A stretch of DNA of 64,000 bases from Clostridiales bacterium (GTDB lineage: Bacteria; Bacillota; Clostridia; TANB77; CAG-508): the NCBI GenBank assembly GCA_015056485.1, contig SVGD01000008.1, positions 1 through 64,000 on the forward strand, written 5' to 3'. Below the pieces are notes generated by a model. It did no database searches, was not told the origin of the DNA, and saw nothing but the letters and a program-made list of their open reading frames with translations. The first letter of the stretch is position 1. Each line of letters begins with the position of its first letter. Shown here in pieces: positions 27,763-36,157 of this stretch. The position numbers were made by a program, and so were the translations under genes.

Positions 27763-28998
27763 TTGAATAGTGTTTACGATGAATTATTATCTAGAGGTTT
27801 AATAAAACAAATCGTTTTTGAAGAAGAATTTAAAAATCTTGTTAGTAATGAAAAAATATCTTTATATTTAGGAATTGACCCTACTGCTGATAGTATACAT
27901 ATTGGACATTTTATTCCTCTTATGCTTATGTCTTATTTCCAAAAACATGGTCACAGACCTATTATTCTTGTTGGTGGTGGTACTGCTATGATTGGTGACC
28001 CTTCAGGAAAAACAGATATGAGAAAAATGTTAACAAAAGAAGATATTCAAAGAAATGTTGAAAAAATAAAAAAACAAGTTAGTAAATTTGTTTCTTTTGA
28101 AGGTGAAAACGCTGCTATTATTGTTAATAATGGTGATTGGATTTTAGACTTAAATTACATGGATTTTATAAGAACATATGGTGTACATTTTAATGTTAAT
28201 CAGATGCTTTCTGCAGAATGTTTTAAAATGCGTATGGAAAAAGGATTGTCTTTCTTTGAACTTAATTACATGTTAATGCAAGCTTATGACTTTTTCCATT
28301 TAAATAATGAACATAATTGTCAACTTCAAATTGGTGGTGATGACCAATGGTCAAATATGCTTGCTGGTGTTGATTTAATACGTAAAATAAAAAAAGGTGG
28401 AAGTTTTTGTTTAACATGTCCTCTACTTTTAAATTCTGAGGGTGTAAAAATGGGAAAAACAGTTAATGGTGCTTTATGGTTAGACCCTGAAAAAACAAGT
28501 CCTTATGAATTCTATCAATATTGGAGAAATATTGGTGATAAAGATGTAAATCAAGTTTTAAGAATGCTTACTTACCTACCAATGGATGAAGTTAATAGAT
28601 TATCTAATTTAGAAGGTTCAGCTATAAATGAAGCTAAAAAAATTGCAGCTTTTGAAATAACAAAATTAATTCATGGTGAAGATGAGGCTCTAAAAGCAAA
28701 ACAAGCTTCTGAAGAATTATTTGAAAAAAATTCAATTTCATCAAATATGCCAACATTTGATTTTGATGCTTCAAGCTTTGAAAATGAAGTTCCATTATTA
28801 GAAATTCTTGTTGCATCTTCAATTGCAAAATCAAAAGGTGAAGCTAAAATTTTAATTTCACAAGGTGGTATTTCAGTTGATGATGAAAAAATAGCAGATG
28901 CATTTTTTAAAGTTCCATTCTCTTCTTTTGAAAAAGAAGATGGAAAATACATTGTTGTAAAAAAAGGAAAAAAAGTATTTATAAAAGTTCAAATCTAA
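27763..28998 (+). CDS. tyrS: Tyrosyl-tRNA synthetase, TTG start
   Basis: Product of 411 residues, class I synthetase. HIGH-like motif is HIGHFIPLM (about 47-55), the tyrosine pocket is ELNYMLMQAYDF and LQIGGDDQWSNML, the KMSKS-like motif is VKMGKTV (about 224-230), and a C-terminal S4 RNA-binding domain starts near residue 345. The start is TTG at 27763 because AGGAG lies 9 bases ahead; an upstream ATG overlaps the promoter. It is the only long native gene on the plus strand in this part and has no T-box in the short leader. Confidence 0.95.
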   Translation: MNSVYDELLSRGLIKQIVFEEEFKNLVSNEKISLYLGIDPTADSIHIGHFIPLMLMSYFQKHGHRPIILVGGGTAMIGDPSGKTDMRKMLTKEDIQRNVEKIKKQVSKFVSFEGENAAIIVNNGDWILDLNYMDFIRTYGVHFNVNQMLSAECFKMRMEKGLSFFELNYMLMQAYDFFHLNNEHNCQLQIGGDDQWSNMLAGVDLIRKIKKGGSFCLTCPLLLNSEGVKMGKTVNGALWLDPEKTSPYEFYQYWRNIGDKDVNQVLRMLTYLPMDEVNRLSNLEGSAINEAKKIAAFEITKLIHGEDEALKAKQASEELFEKNSISSNMPTFDFDASSFENEVPLLEILVASSIAKSKGEAKILISQGGISVDDEKIADAFFKVPFSSFEKEDGKYIVVKKGKKVFIKVQI

Positions 28999-29031
28999 AT
29001 TTATAGATAACATTAAAAATAATAATTATAT

Positions 29032-29060
29032 TGTAGGGGTCGTCGCCCACGGCGACCCGT
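29032..29060 (+). repeat. GTAG-tagged REP-like palindrome (unit k)
   Basis: TGTAGGGGTCGTCGCCC, then ACGGCGACCCGT. It lies 33 bases after tyrS and just upstream of the cassette 4 promoter. Confidence 0.85.
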
Positions 29061-29085
29061 TTTATTATGTATAATAGCACTTCAT

Positions 29086-29114
29086 TTGATTAAAATCATA
29101 TTTTATGTTATAAT
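29086..29114 (+). promoter_or_regulatory. Promoter of cassette 4
   Basis: TTGATT (29086-29091), 17-bp spacer, TATAAT (29109-29114). Confidence 0.8.
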
Positions 29115-29165
29115 CTTTACATAGGCTTTTGCTTATAATCTTATTAAGTGAGGTGTACAAACAAA

Positions 29166-29348
29166 TTGTTAAAGCTTGTTGAATTCTGCTTTGAGGATGA
29201 AAACGGCGAAAAGATTTATGTTAAAGTTCCTGATGGTTTTCATGTTCCATTCAAAGAACAGACAACCGATTCAATTGCATCAGCAAACCTTATTGCCGGC
29301 TTTATCCTTGCAAAAGCGATTAATGGTCAAATTTCGGACGCAGAATAG
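29166..29348 (+). CDS. Orphan 60-residue protein of cassette 4
   Basis: I place the start at TTG 29166-29168, which has GAGGTG 10 bases ahead; a GTG at 29148 overlaps that site. The product begins with a short beta hairpin (LVEFCFEDENGEKIYVKVPDG) and ends with a hydrophobic helix (ASANLIAGFILAKAINGQ). The family is unrecognised. It is flanked by its own promoter and a perfect terminator, and its codons are richer in G+C than tyrS next to it. Being short, it could be a peptide with a regulatory or toxin-like role, but nothing shows that. Confidence 0.65.
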   Translation: MLKLVEFCFEDENGEKIYVKVPDGFHVPFKEQTTDSIASANLIAGFILAKAINGQISDAE

Positions 29349-29355
29349 CACCCCA

Positions 29356-29387
29356 AAAAACAGTGTTTGGAAACAAACACTGTTTTT
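29356..29387 (+). terminator. Terminator of cassette 4
   Basis: AAAAACAGTGTTTG (29356-29369) and CAAACACTGTTTTT (29374-29387): a perfect 14-bp stem with a GAAA loop and T-run, 7 bases after the stop codon. It can also terminate the opposing gene. Confidence 0.9.
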
Positions 29388-29402
29388 CGTTCATAAATTT
29401 TA

Positions 29403-30422
29403 TTAATTCTTTATTGCATTTTCTCCAAATTTATTATTTACAATTATATTGTAAGGAGCTTTTTGATTAAGTTCTCCTGCTTCTTGCATAACTGTTTGAA
29501 GTCTTTCAAATGCCTCTTCTTCTAAAATTGGTGTATCATTCCATGCATCTATATCCTTGTATTGTTGTATTGAATTTTCAAGCATATCTAAATCTGTATC
29601 TGGGAAAAAGCTTTGAATTACTTCTGCAATTTCTCTTGCAGTATGTTCTTTAACCCAAGTTTGACCTTTATAAACAGCATTTGTAAACCCTTGAATGATT
29701 TCTGGATTATCATTTATATAACTCTTCTTTGCAAAATATGCTGTATATGGTATTTCACCTGCAGCTTCACCTACAGACGCAACAATAGATCCTTTACCTT
29801 GTTCTTCTGTCATTGAAGCGGTTGGTTCAAATAGTGTTACGTAATCTGCTGTTCCACCTGCAAAAGCACCTGCCATTAAATCAAATTTAATACTATCATC
29901 TAACACAACATCGTTTTGTGTATCAATTCCATTTTGTTTCAATACATATTCAAATGTCATATAAGGTACTCCACCTTTTCTTCCAGGTATTATAGTAGAT
30001 CCTTTTAAATCAGTCCATTTAAAATCATTATTTTCATTTCTACTAACTAAAAATGAACCATCTTTTTTAGTTACTTGCGCGAAAACTTCTATATAATCTT
30101 CTTTTCCTTCATTATATACGTAAATTGCAGCTTCAGGCCCTGCAAATCCTATGTCACTTTGACCTGCTAATACAGCAGTCATTACCTTATCTGCCCCTTG
30201 CCCTGTTGTAATTTCTATGTTTAAACCTTCTTCTTCAAAATATCCATTATTTATTGCAACATATTGAGGTGCATAAAAAACAGAACGTGTTACTTCATTT
30301 AATTGAATTGTTGTTAATTCTATATTGTCATCTTCTGTAGGATTGTTAATCACTAAAACAGCTGTTATAATAGCTGCTATAATAACTAAACCAATAATTA
30401 TACTTAAAATATATTTTTTCAA
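29403..30422 (-). CDS. ABC transporter substrate-binding protein, NMT1/SsuA/TauA type
   Basis: Product of 339 residues: signal/anchor at about 5-26, then the periplasmic-binding fold with VFYAPQYVAINNGYFEEEGLNIEI (about 50-73), AVLAGQSDIGFAGPEAAIYV and DLKGSTIIPGRKGGVPYMTFEYVL, all marks of the NMT1-like family that binds thiamine precursor, taurine, aliphatic sulfonates or nitrate. The ligand cannot be chosen from sequence and no thiamine riboswitch is visible upstream. No lipobox Cys is seen at the end of the membrane segment, so it may stay anchored by its N-terminus. It is third in the ATPase-permease-binding protein operon. Confidence 0.85.
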   Translation of the reverse strand: MKKYILSIIIGLVIIAAIITAVLVINNPTEDDNIELTTIQLNEVTRSVFYAPQYVAINNGYFEEEGLNIEITTGQGADKVMTAVLAGQSDIGFAGPEAAIYVYNEGKEDYIEVFAQVTKKDGSFLVSRNENNDFKWTDLKGSTIIPGRKGGVPYMTFEYVLKQNGIDTQNDVVLDDSIKFDLMAGAFAGGTADYVTLFEPTASMTEEQGKGSIVASVGEAAGEIPYTAYFAKKSYINDNPEIIQGFTNAVYKGQTWVKEHTAREIAEVIQSFFPDTDLDMLENSIQQYKDIDAWNDTPILEEEAFERLQTVMQEAGELNQKAPYNIIVNNKFGENAIKN

Positions 30423-30476
30423 CGGTATAGCTCCTTTCGTTTTTAGATAATTTTATCTTAACAAAAAAATAATAAA

Positions 30477-30567
30477 GAGGTGTGAAGTGCGAGGTGTGAA
30501 GTGTGATTTTTAAACTATGCATCGTACACATATTCTTAAATTTTCCCACTTCTCACATCTCACTTCC
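30477..30567. repeat. GTGTGAAGTG-type low-complexity repeat
   Basis: A 13-base unit GAGGTGTGAAGTG occurs twice in tandem (30477-30489 and 30491-30503), and an approximate inverse, CACTTCTCACATCTCACTTCC, ends 4 bases before the permease stop codon. Similar words occur at 41852-41873. Confidence 0.5.
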
Positions 30568-30570
30568 AAA

Positions 30571-31380
30571 CTATCCAAACTTTTTTGTTTTTAAAATCAT
30601 TTTTTCTAGTAGGACAACTGCTTGATACATAATTACTGCAACTATGGCTAATATTACTACACTAGCCATTACTAAATCTAATTGAAATACTTGGCCTCCA
30701 TACACAATTAAATATCCTAATCCAGCTTTTGAAACTAGAAATTCTCCAGATATTACACCAACAAGTGAAAGTCCAATATTTACCTTTAAAGAATTTATAA
30801 ATGTTGAAATGTTTGCAGGAATGACTATTTTAGTTAATATTTGAAATTTATTTGCATTAAATGTTTTTGCCATCTTTATTATTTCACTATCTGTATTTAT
30901 AAAACCATTTAAAATTTCTAAAATAGTTACAACTAATGAGATTGCAAGTGCCATAACTATAATTGCTGAGGTTCCTGCACCAACCCATATGATTATTACT
31001 GGACCTAATGCAATTTTGGGAAGACTATTCAAAACAACTAAAAATGGTTCTGCAACTTTTGATAAAAATTTAGAACACCATAAAATTATAGCTATAAAAA
31101 TACCTATTATTGTTCCTGCTACAAATCCAACTATAGTTTCATAGCATGTAACACCTAAATGTTCTAATAACCCATTTTTTGATAGATTCATAAATGTCTC
31201 TAACATTCTAGAAGGTTGACTGGTTATAAAGCTGTCTATGATACCTTTATTCGCGAGAATTTCCCACAAAATTATAAATGAAATTAGTATTGTGATTTGA
31301 GTTAAAATTATACTTACTTTTGTAAGTGTTTTCTTTCTTAAATATTTTTTTCTTTCTTCTGAATTACTTATCTTTTGCAT
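30571..31380 (-). CDS. ABC transporter permease, SsuC/TauC/ThiX type
   Basis: Product of about 269 residues with six membrane helices and the EAA loop (AKTFNANKFQILTKIVIPANISTF) that contacts the ATPase. The family is the NMT1-linked BPD_transp_1 group. Start is most likely the ATG at 31378-31380 (M-Q-K-I-S) with AAGGAG 10 bases ahead; a second ATG two codons upstream is an alternative. It overlaps the end of the ATPase gene by 17 bases, so the two are translationally coupled, which requires the ribosome to have passed the CGG shift in that gene. Confidence 0.87.
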   Translation of the reverse strand: MQKISNSEERKKYLRKKTLTKVSIILTQITILISFIILWEILANKGIIDSFITSQPSRMLETFMNLSKNGLLEHLGVTCYETIVGFVAGTIIGIFIAIILWCSKFLSKVAEPFLVVLNSLPKIALGPVIIIWVGAGTSAIIVMALAISLVVTILEILNGFINTDSEIIKMAKTFNANKFQILTKIVIPANISTFINSLKVNIGLSLVGVISGEFLVSKAGLGYLIVYGGQVFQLDLVMASVVILAIVAVIMYQAVVLLEKMILKTKKFG

Positions 31381-32141
31381 CCACATCCAACTCCTTCCAT
31401 AAGCTATCAAAATATTTGCTAAACTTTGGACTTTTTCTACAATTCATTGGATTTCTATTTTCAATCTCAAAATTCATTTCTTTAATACTTTTAACTGTCG
31501 CAGGTCTTTTTGTAAGAACTATCACTTTATCTGACATACTAATAGCTTCTGAAATATCATGTGTTACCATTAAAGTTGTTATGTTCTCATTTTTTAAAAT
31601 ATTATATATATCTTTTGTAACCATCATTCTCGTCTGGTAATCCAATGCTGAAAAGGCTTCATCTAACAATAAAATTTCTGGCCTTATTGCTAAAGTTCTA
31701 ATCAAAGCAACTCTTTGCCTCATTCCTCCTGAAAGCTGTGTAGGATATTTATCTTTAAACTCATATAGATTATATTTTTTTAATAGTTGTTTTACATATT
31801 CTTCATTTTCGCTTGTTTTTTTATGTGTTATTTCTAATCCAAATAATACATTATTATAAATAGTTCGCCATTCTAATAAACTATCTTTTTGAAGCATGTA
31901 TCCAATTTTAGAAGAAACTTTCTCAGTTTCTTCTCCATCTATGAATATTTTTCCGACTACTTTTTGTTTCTAATCCAGCAATTATTGATAGTAAAGTGGA
32001 TTTTCCACATCCACTTGGACCTATTACTCCAACAAATTCGCCTTCATTTACAGTAAAATTTACATTTTTTATAGCATCTATTTCTCCATTCTTAGCTTGG
32101 TAAGTTTTGCTTACATTTTCTAATCTTAATACTTCTCTCAT
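31364..32141 (-). CDS. ABC transporter ATPase, read through one CGG +1 shift
   Basis: First frame: Walker [10 protein letters not shown] (about 42-50), ending GLETKSS. The CGG at 31953-31955 follows AGT AGT. Skipping its C gives [10 protein letters not shown], the usual turn after the Walker A domain, then the Q-loop [12 protein letters not shown], signature LSGGMRQR, Walker [12 protein letters not shown] and the H-loop VTHDI in the second frame. The joined product is 258 residues and complete. Unshifted, translation ends 11 codons after the CGG, before the signature. The ATPase energises the NMT1-type importer with the two downstream genes. Confidence 0.85.
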
Positions 32142-32261
32142 TAAAATTCCTCCTACTATACTAATAATATATTCATAAAGATGTAAAAAGGATTTTGTCC
32201 ATAAAAAAAAGAGTAAAAAAGAAGATGTAAATCATACTACATAATGTGTCTTTTTGTCTTC

Positions 32262-32290
32262 TTTACATAACGTTTAATTTGTGTTATACT
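32262..32290 (+). promoter_or_regulatory. Promoter of cassette 5
   Basis: TTTACA (32262-32267), 17-bp spacer, TATACT (32285-32290), divergent from the ABC operon. Confidence 0.8.
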
Positions 32291-32362
32291 CTTTCTAGAA
32301 CACTTTAAAGGAGGATAGAAAAATAACATTTAACCTAAATTTATAAATCGGAGGTTTATACT

Positions 32363-32764
32363 ATGCTTAGCAAAAAGGACTCTTTAAAACAGCGGCTTAA
32401 CTTAATTTTTGGCACAAACTACGAAGAAGTCATAAGCTTTCACACATACAGAATTGATTTTTCAAATATAAAGTCACCTTCTTCTGAATTATGTGTTGTA
32501 AGCATTATGGCTGATATTTATGAAGATGATAAAGTTCTTATAAAAGATGCACAGTTTGATTTTTATAAAGAAACTTCTTCTCGAATAACAGCTGCAGTCG
32601 ATGATATTTCAGTAAGTTGTTTCGGTCATCTTCCTAAATATCACCATCATACACATTGGCTTAGCAAATTGCGATATAGCCTGTGTGAAATTTGGAACAA
32701 AAATTTCAAAGATGTTCCTATTTCTGAATTTAAAAACGGAGGTATATTAGATGTCAAAGCATGA
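32363..32764 (+). CDS. Orphan protein, first gene of cassette 5, uses CGG
   Basis: Product of 133 residues, unrecognised. It starts with a charged helix (KKDSLKQRLNLIFG), then beta strands, and carries a His-rich loop (KYHHHTHW, about 97-104) that could bind metal. It has no transport signal. The ATG has CGGAGG ahead. An in-frame CGG (32393-32395, residue 11) is read as Arg if the conventional code applies. With a +1 shift, translation would meet TAA four codons later. It overlaps the next gene by 14 bases. Function unknown. Confidence 0.78.
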   Translation: MLSKKDSLKQRLNLIFGTNYEEVISFHTYRIDFSNIKSPSSELCVVSIMADIYEDDKVLIKDAQFDFYKETSSRITAAVDDISVSCFGHLPKYHHHTHWLSKLRYSLCEIWNKNFKDVPISEFKNGGILDVKA

Positions 32765-33101
32765 AAACTCATACACAAAGCATATCCCTCCTGAGGCAAT
32801 TAAATCCATTGAAAACTTCGAATTGAATCTTCTTAGTCGTCAGCCTAAGTATGTAGATTCAGAATATTCATTTTCTATTAAATTGGATAATAAAGCATCA
32901 AGTCTCTTGGAAGTTCTTGCTCAAGGAGTTGTTTTTCAGATAAAGGATGACAATGTATATATCTGGTACACACCTCCTACAGGTTTAAGATTTTCTTACT
33001 ATGCACTTTTAATTGATTTCAAAGTGCATTCTTACCCTAAAGATATCGGTTATAAGGAGAATATGGTAACCTTCTATCTCTCCCCATTTGAAAGACTTTA
33101 A
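32751..33101 (+). CDS. Orphan protein, second gene of cassette 5
   Basis: Product of 116 residues, unrecognised. Helical N-terminus (IPPEAIKSIENFELNLLSR), then strands rich in aromatic residues (VYIWYTPPTGLRFSYYALLIDFK). A GGAGG site inside the preceding gene and the 14-base overlap show co-expression. No membrane segment, so it is probably cytosolic and may form a complex with its partner; a two-gene toxin-antitoxin-like unit is one thought, but no known toxin motif is visible. Confidence 0.78.
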   Translation: MSKHENSYTKHIPPEAIKSIENFELNLLSRQPKYVDSEYSFSIKLDNKASSLLEVLAQGVVFQIKDDNVYIWYTPPTGLRFSYYALLIDFKVHSYPKDIGYKENMVTFYLSPFERL

Positions 33102-33113
33102 TTCCTTCAAATG

Positions 33114-33156
33114 AAACCCCATTTTCTATGTTTTCACACAGAATAATGGGGTTTTC
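33114..33156 (+). terminator. Terminator of cassette 5
   Basis: AAACCCCATT and AATGGGGTTT with an inner TTCT/AGAA pairing, followed by TCTTTT. It also sits 3 bases from the stop codon of the opposing gene at 33159-34046. Confidence 0.75.
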
Positions 33157-33158
33157 TT

Positions 33159-34046
33159 TTAAAATAAATCTTCTATTTTACAAATTATTTCATAATTTCT
33201 TTTTTTTGTTAAACTTGTACTACAATATTTGTCTGACCACTCACGTATATATGGTAGTAATAATCTTAAAAACAATCTTGTATTGTATGAAACCATTTTA
33301 ATATTTTTAATATCTTCATTCATTATTTGACATTTATCTGATTTATAATATACCAAATAATAATTCCCGTCTTGTTCAAGTTTAATGTCATAAGGAAATA
33401 TTCTACAATCAATTGGTCTTATATCATATATTGTACATTGATTATTTTTATAAAAAATACATGAGTTAGTTTCTTTAGACCTTTTCATTTGATATAAATC
33501 TTTTAAAGAATAATCATTGTGTATTTCTGAAAACTTTACTTTTTTTACAAACTCTTCTTTATTTATATTTAATTCTTTGCAAATAGCTGCTACTTCATTT
33601 GGTAAAAGCATTGGTGAGTCTACATCTGTATCACAGCAACAAGTAGATGAATTACCTACACAATTGCTACAAAGATTAAAAGTTCCTAAATTATTTTTTG
33701 TATTTCTAAATAATGCATATGGAGATTGAATAACATCATCAGAATTTATATCAGTTGAAATATATGTAGTTACTCCATATAAAAAGTTATTATTTATTGT
33801 TTTCAAACTTATTGTTCCACTTTCTGCTCTACCATCTTCTGTACGAAAATATGTACCATTTATAACATTATTTACTCTAATACCTTCAAATTTATAATTA
33901 CATACTTCTCCATCAAAATTAAGTACTATGTTAGCTGTTATTTTGTTATCATTTTGAATAAAATTAACATTTTCATTGTATATTTTATTGTTTTGGATAA
34001 ATGATGATATCCATTCACCTGATAAATCAATACTATCTTCTTGCAT
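33159..34046 (-). CDS. YkgJ-type zinc/iron-chelating protein with N-terminal beta domain
   Basis: Product of 295 residues. The C-terminal half carries the YkgJ cysteine pattern: LCSNCVGNSSTCCC at about 125-138, then CIFYKNNQCTIYDIRPIDCRIFPYD at about 195-220, which coordinates metal in the family. The first 120 residues (LSGEWISSF, then alternating short strands, GTYFRTEDGRAESGTISL) look like a small beta-barrel sensor domain and are not part of the usual YkgJ protein. Soluble. Role unknown; the pairing of a ligand-binding-like barrel with a Cys domain suggests redox or metal sensing. Probably co-transcribed with DUF2000 upstream. Confidence 0.75.
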   Translation of the reverse strand: MQEDSIDLSGEWISSFIQNNKIYNENVNFIQNDNKITANIVLNFDGEVCNYKFEGIRVNNVINGTYFRTEDGRAESGTISLKTINNNFLYGVTTYISTDINSDDVIQSPYALFRNTKNNLGTFNLCSNCVGNSSTCCCDTDVDSPMLLPNEVAAICKELNINKEEFVKKVKFSEIHNDYSLKDLYQMKRSKETNSCIFYKNNQCTIYDIRPIDCRIFPYDIKLEQDGNYYLVYYKSDKCQIMNEDIKNIKMVSYNTRLFLRLLLPYIREWSDKYCSTSLTKKRNYEIICKIEDLF

Positions 34047-34059
34047 TTATTTCTCCTTT

Positions 34060-34488
34060 TTAATCAATTCTCCAAAGTTGAAATTTACCTGTAATTTCGT
34101 TCACTTCTTTTGTATCACCATATATAATTGCTCCTAGATATTCTAATTTATCATTTTCCTTTGAATTAATTGATGCTACTAATTCATCATCTGTTCTTGT
34201 ATCTAACATATCTTTAGGATAATCCGCAACTAATAAATTAGGATTTTTCTTTGCTATATCAATGGTTGCCTTCAATTTTCCTTGTTTAACTTTTGTTATA
34301 ATAAAAGGAAATTTACTAATACCTAAATGTGACATACCTGATTTATCTTTTATAGTTGGTGCTCCCATAATTTCTTTATCTGAATATTTCCCAATTGATA
34401 CAGCCAAATGTCCTATAACATTAAGTGCAATAGATGGTTCAACATTTGATGCTAATATTCCTACAATTTTTTTATCTTCATAATTCAT
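34060..34488 (-). CDS. DUF2000-family protein
   Basis: Product of 142 residues. The N-terminus KKIVGILASNVEPSIALNVIGHLAVSIG, a middle SKFPFIITK and the end GDTKEVNEITGKFQLW match the DUF2000 plan, a peptidyl-tRNA-hydrolase-2-like fold. No activity is known for the family. It is 13 bases upstream of the YkgJ-type gene. Soluble, no signal. Confidence 0.65.
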   Translation of the reverse strand: MNYEDKKIVGILASNVEPSIALNVIGHLAVSIGKYSDKEIMGAPTIKDKSGMSHLGISKFPFIITKVKQGKLKATIDIAKKNPNLLVADYPKDMLDTRTDDELVASINSKENDKLEYLGAIIYGDTKEVNEITGKFQLWRID

Positions 34489-34547
34489 AAATTATCGCTC
34501 CTATTATTTTTTGTTCATTATAACAAATAGTATAATAGTTTTCAAGA

Positions 34548-34578
34548 AAAAAAGCTTCTCTTGTAAAGAAGCTTTTTT
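34548..34578 (-). terminator. Terminator overlapping a stop codon
   Basis: AAAAAAGCTTCT (34548-34559) and AGAAGCTTTTTT (34567-34578), a perfect 12-bp stem. Its minus-strand 5' arm overlaps the stop codon at 34577-34579. Confidence 0.85.
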
Positions 34579-35626
34579 ATCTACTAGTTTTATTTTTTAT
34601 AAATCCATCACCTTTAAAAGGGCCAATTTCATCATATTTACCTATATTTAATCTTTTTTTACCAAGCAGTAATGCAATATAATCTTTATAATCAAACTCC
34701 GTTTCTGTAGGACTTATATCAGGATTATTTTTATAAAATTCGCTATTTCTATTAGATAATACGAAACTCTCCATATACATCTTTAAATTTTCTTCAGTTA
34801 CCTCAAAATATCCTTTTGTAACTAAAGTATGTAATAATTTTATTTGCTCAGGTGTATTCATTAAATAATGCCCTGGTCTAGCTCCTCCCCTTCCTGGTAC
34901 TCCTATTACATCCATTGTTTCTTGTATATCGCAAAATTGTATATATGATGGATCTAATATAAATCTTCTGTCTCCAACTTTTACTAAATTTATAGCATGT
35001 TGATAAATAGGAAATCCAAAATCCTTTTGTGTATCAAAAGGTACGTTAGAAACATTTTCATTTCCTTCTAATTTTTTATTTATACTTCTTTGACACTCCA
35101 TACATTTATAATAGAAAAAATATTCTTTAAACATATCACTATAGCATACCTCTTTTCTCACTTGAGCAATTAAAGAATCTAAAAATTTTTCTGTTTCTGT
35201 TGTGCTATCAGTATGTCCTATTTCTTTTAAAAACGGATATCTACTGCCTTCGGCCGCTAACATATTAATAATTCCAAAATAGTTACCATATTCTATATGA
35301 AAATCACAATTATCGTATAATTCTTTAATAGTATCATAAAATTGTTTTAATATAGGTGATATCAATTTTTTCTTCTTAAAGTATTCAATTCTCTCATAAT
35401 CAACAAATGCTTTTTTTACCAATTCAAATTCTGCATCTAATTTTTTCTTAGCATCGATAATATTTTTTATTCCGTTTCTTTTTTTTATATATGCAGCAGC
35501 TTTTTGTTGAGCTAGATCTGTTTCATCAATCGTATATCCATTATCTCTTAAAATTTTCACTTCATTTCTAAATGATGTAGTATTACGAATGGAATTTTTA
35601 ATTTCTTCAATCATCTGTTTTTCCAT
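34577..35626 (-). CDS. Unknown protein with possible Cys-His-Asp transglutaminase-like core
   Basis: Product of 349 residues; no confident family. Helical N-terminal half (about 1-110). About 150-270 contains VCYSDMFKEYFFYYKCMEC, then IYQHAINLVKVGDRRFILDPSYIQFC. The latter resembles the His and Asp strands of transglutaminase/cysteine-protease-like domains (H-x-N-x-V, then D-P), with one of the earlier Cys as a candidate nucleophile. A Gly-rich loop (GVPGRGGARPGHYL) follows. No signal peptide, so it may act in the cytosol or leave by a non-Sec route. Monocistronic with a terminator inside its stop. The enzyme assignment is inference only. Confidence 0.5.
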   Translation of the reverse strand: MEKQMIEEIKNSIRNTTSFRNEVKILRDNGYTIDETDLAQQKAAAYIKKRNGIKNIIDAKKKLDAEFELVKKAFVDYERIEYFKKKKLISPILKQFYDTIKELYDNCDFHIEYGNYFGIINMLAAEGSRYPFLKEIGHTDSTTETEKFLDSLIAQVRKEVCYSDMFKEYFFYYKCMECQRSINKKLEGNENVSNVPFDTQKDFGFPIYQHAINLVKVGDRRFILDPSYIQFCDIQETMDVIGVPGRGGARPGHYLMNTPEQIKLLHTLVTKGYFEVTEENLKMYMESFVLSNRNSEFYKNNPDISPTETEFDYKDYIALLLGKKRLNIGKYDEIGPFKGDGFIKNKTSR

Positions 35627-35736
35627 GTTATAATCTCCTTTTATTTAATGATTATTTCACTAATTTTAATTATACCATTTTTTCTTAAATAGTGCAATTT
35701 TATGTAAATATATATCGAAGATTTTAATACTAAAAC

Positions 35737-35764
35737 AAAGACCCTCACCGAAGTGAGGGTCTTT
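35737..35764 (-). terminator. Terminator of cassette 6
   Basis: AAAGACCCTCAC and GTGAGGGTCTTT form a perfect 12-bp stem with a CGAA tetraloop. Confidence 0.85.
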
Positions 35765-35789
35765 CTCGTGGAATGCCACAAGTTCGGAA

Positions 35790-36011
35790 TTATGCTACGA
35801 TTTGCTTAATGTTTGTAATCGTGCATTTTGAAAAACAATTGCCGAAAACCTTTTTAAGGTATTTTTCAATTTCCTTTGTTTCGCCAGAATCTGTTATGGG
35901 ATTAGCCCAATTAATACAAGTAGATTTCGTTGACGAATCAGAAAACAAATGAGAAATTTTGAATGTTACCTCGTACTTATAACGACCTTTCAGCTGTGTT
36001 TCTTTCGACAT
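35790..36011 (-). CDS. Orphan 73-residue protein of cassette 6, paralogue of cassette 7
   Basis: Unrecognised small soluble protein with an AGGAGG site. It aligns with the neighbour at 36158-36412: Y-x-Y-x-V-x-F-K-x-x-x-L-F-S near the start, P-I in the middle, F-S-K-C near the end (FGNCFSKCTITNIKQIV). It therefore derives from a duplication, yet each copy keeps its own promoter and terminator. Predicted beta hairpin, helix, strand. G+C-richer codons than the native genes. Function unknown. Confidence 0.72.
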   Translation of the reverse strand: MSKETQLKGRYKYEVTFKISHLFSDSSTKSTCINWANPITDSGETKEIEKYLKKVFGNCFSKCTITNIKQIVA

Positions 36012-36041
36012 TATGCTTCCTCCTAAAATTAAATTCGTATC

Positions 36042-36070
36042 ATTTTACTATATTTTTTATAAAAATTCAA
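36042..36070 (-). promoter_or_regulatory. Promoter of cassette 6
   Basis: Minus strand: TTGAAT (36065-36070), 17-bp spacer, TAAAAT (36042-36047). Confidence 0.75.
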
Positions 36071-36093
36071 TTACTTTTAAATATTTTTATAAA

Positions 36094-36126
36094 AACAATA
36101 ACCTCCACTGAAGTGAAGGTTGTTGT
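36094..36126 (-). terminator. Terminator of cassette 7
   Basis: AACCT with CACT pairs with AGTG and AGGTT around a GA loop, flanked by AACAA/TTGTT. Same style as the cassette 6 terminator; T-run on the minus strand. Confidence 0.7.
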
Positions 36127-36157
36127 TTCCATGGAAGACCATGGGTGGGGTGGATTT

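Noticed and set aside
29403-32290. A thiamine (TPP) riboswitch controlling the NMT1-type transporter
   Set aside because: No CTGAGA/ACCTGA-type core is visible upstream of the ATPase; only a short leader is present.
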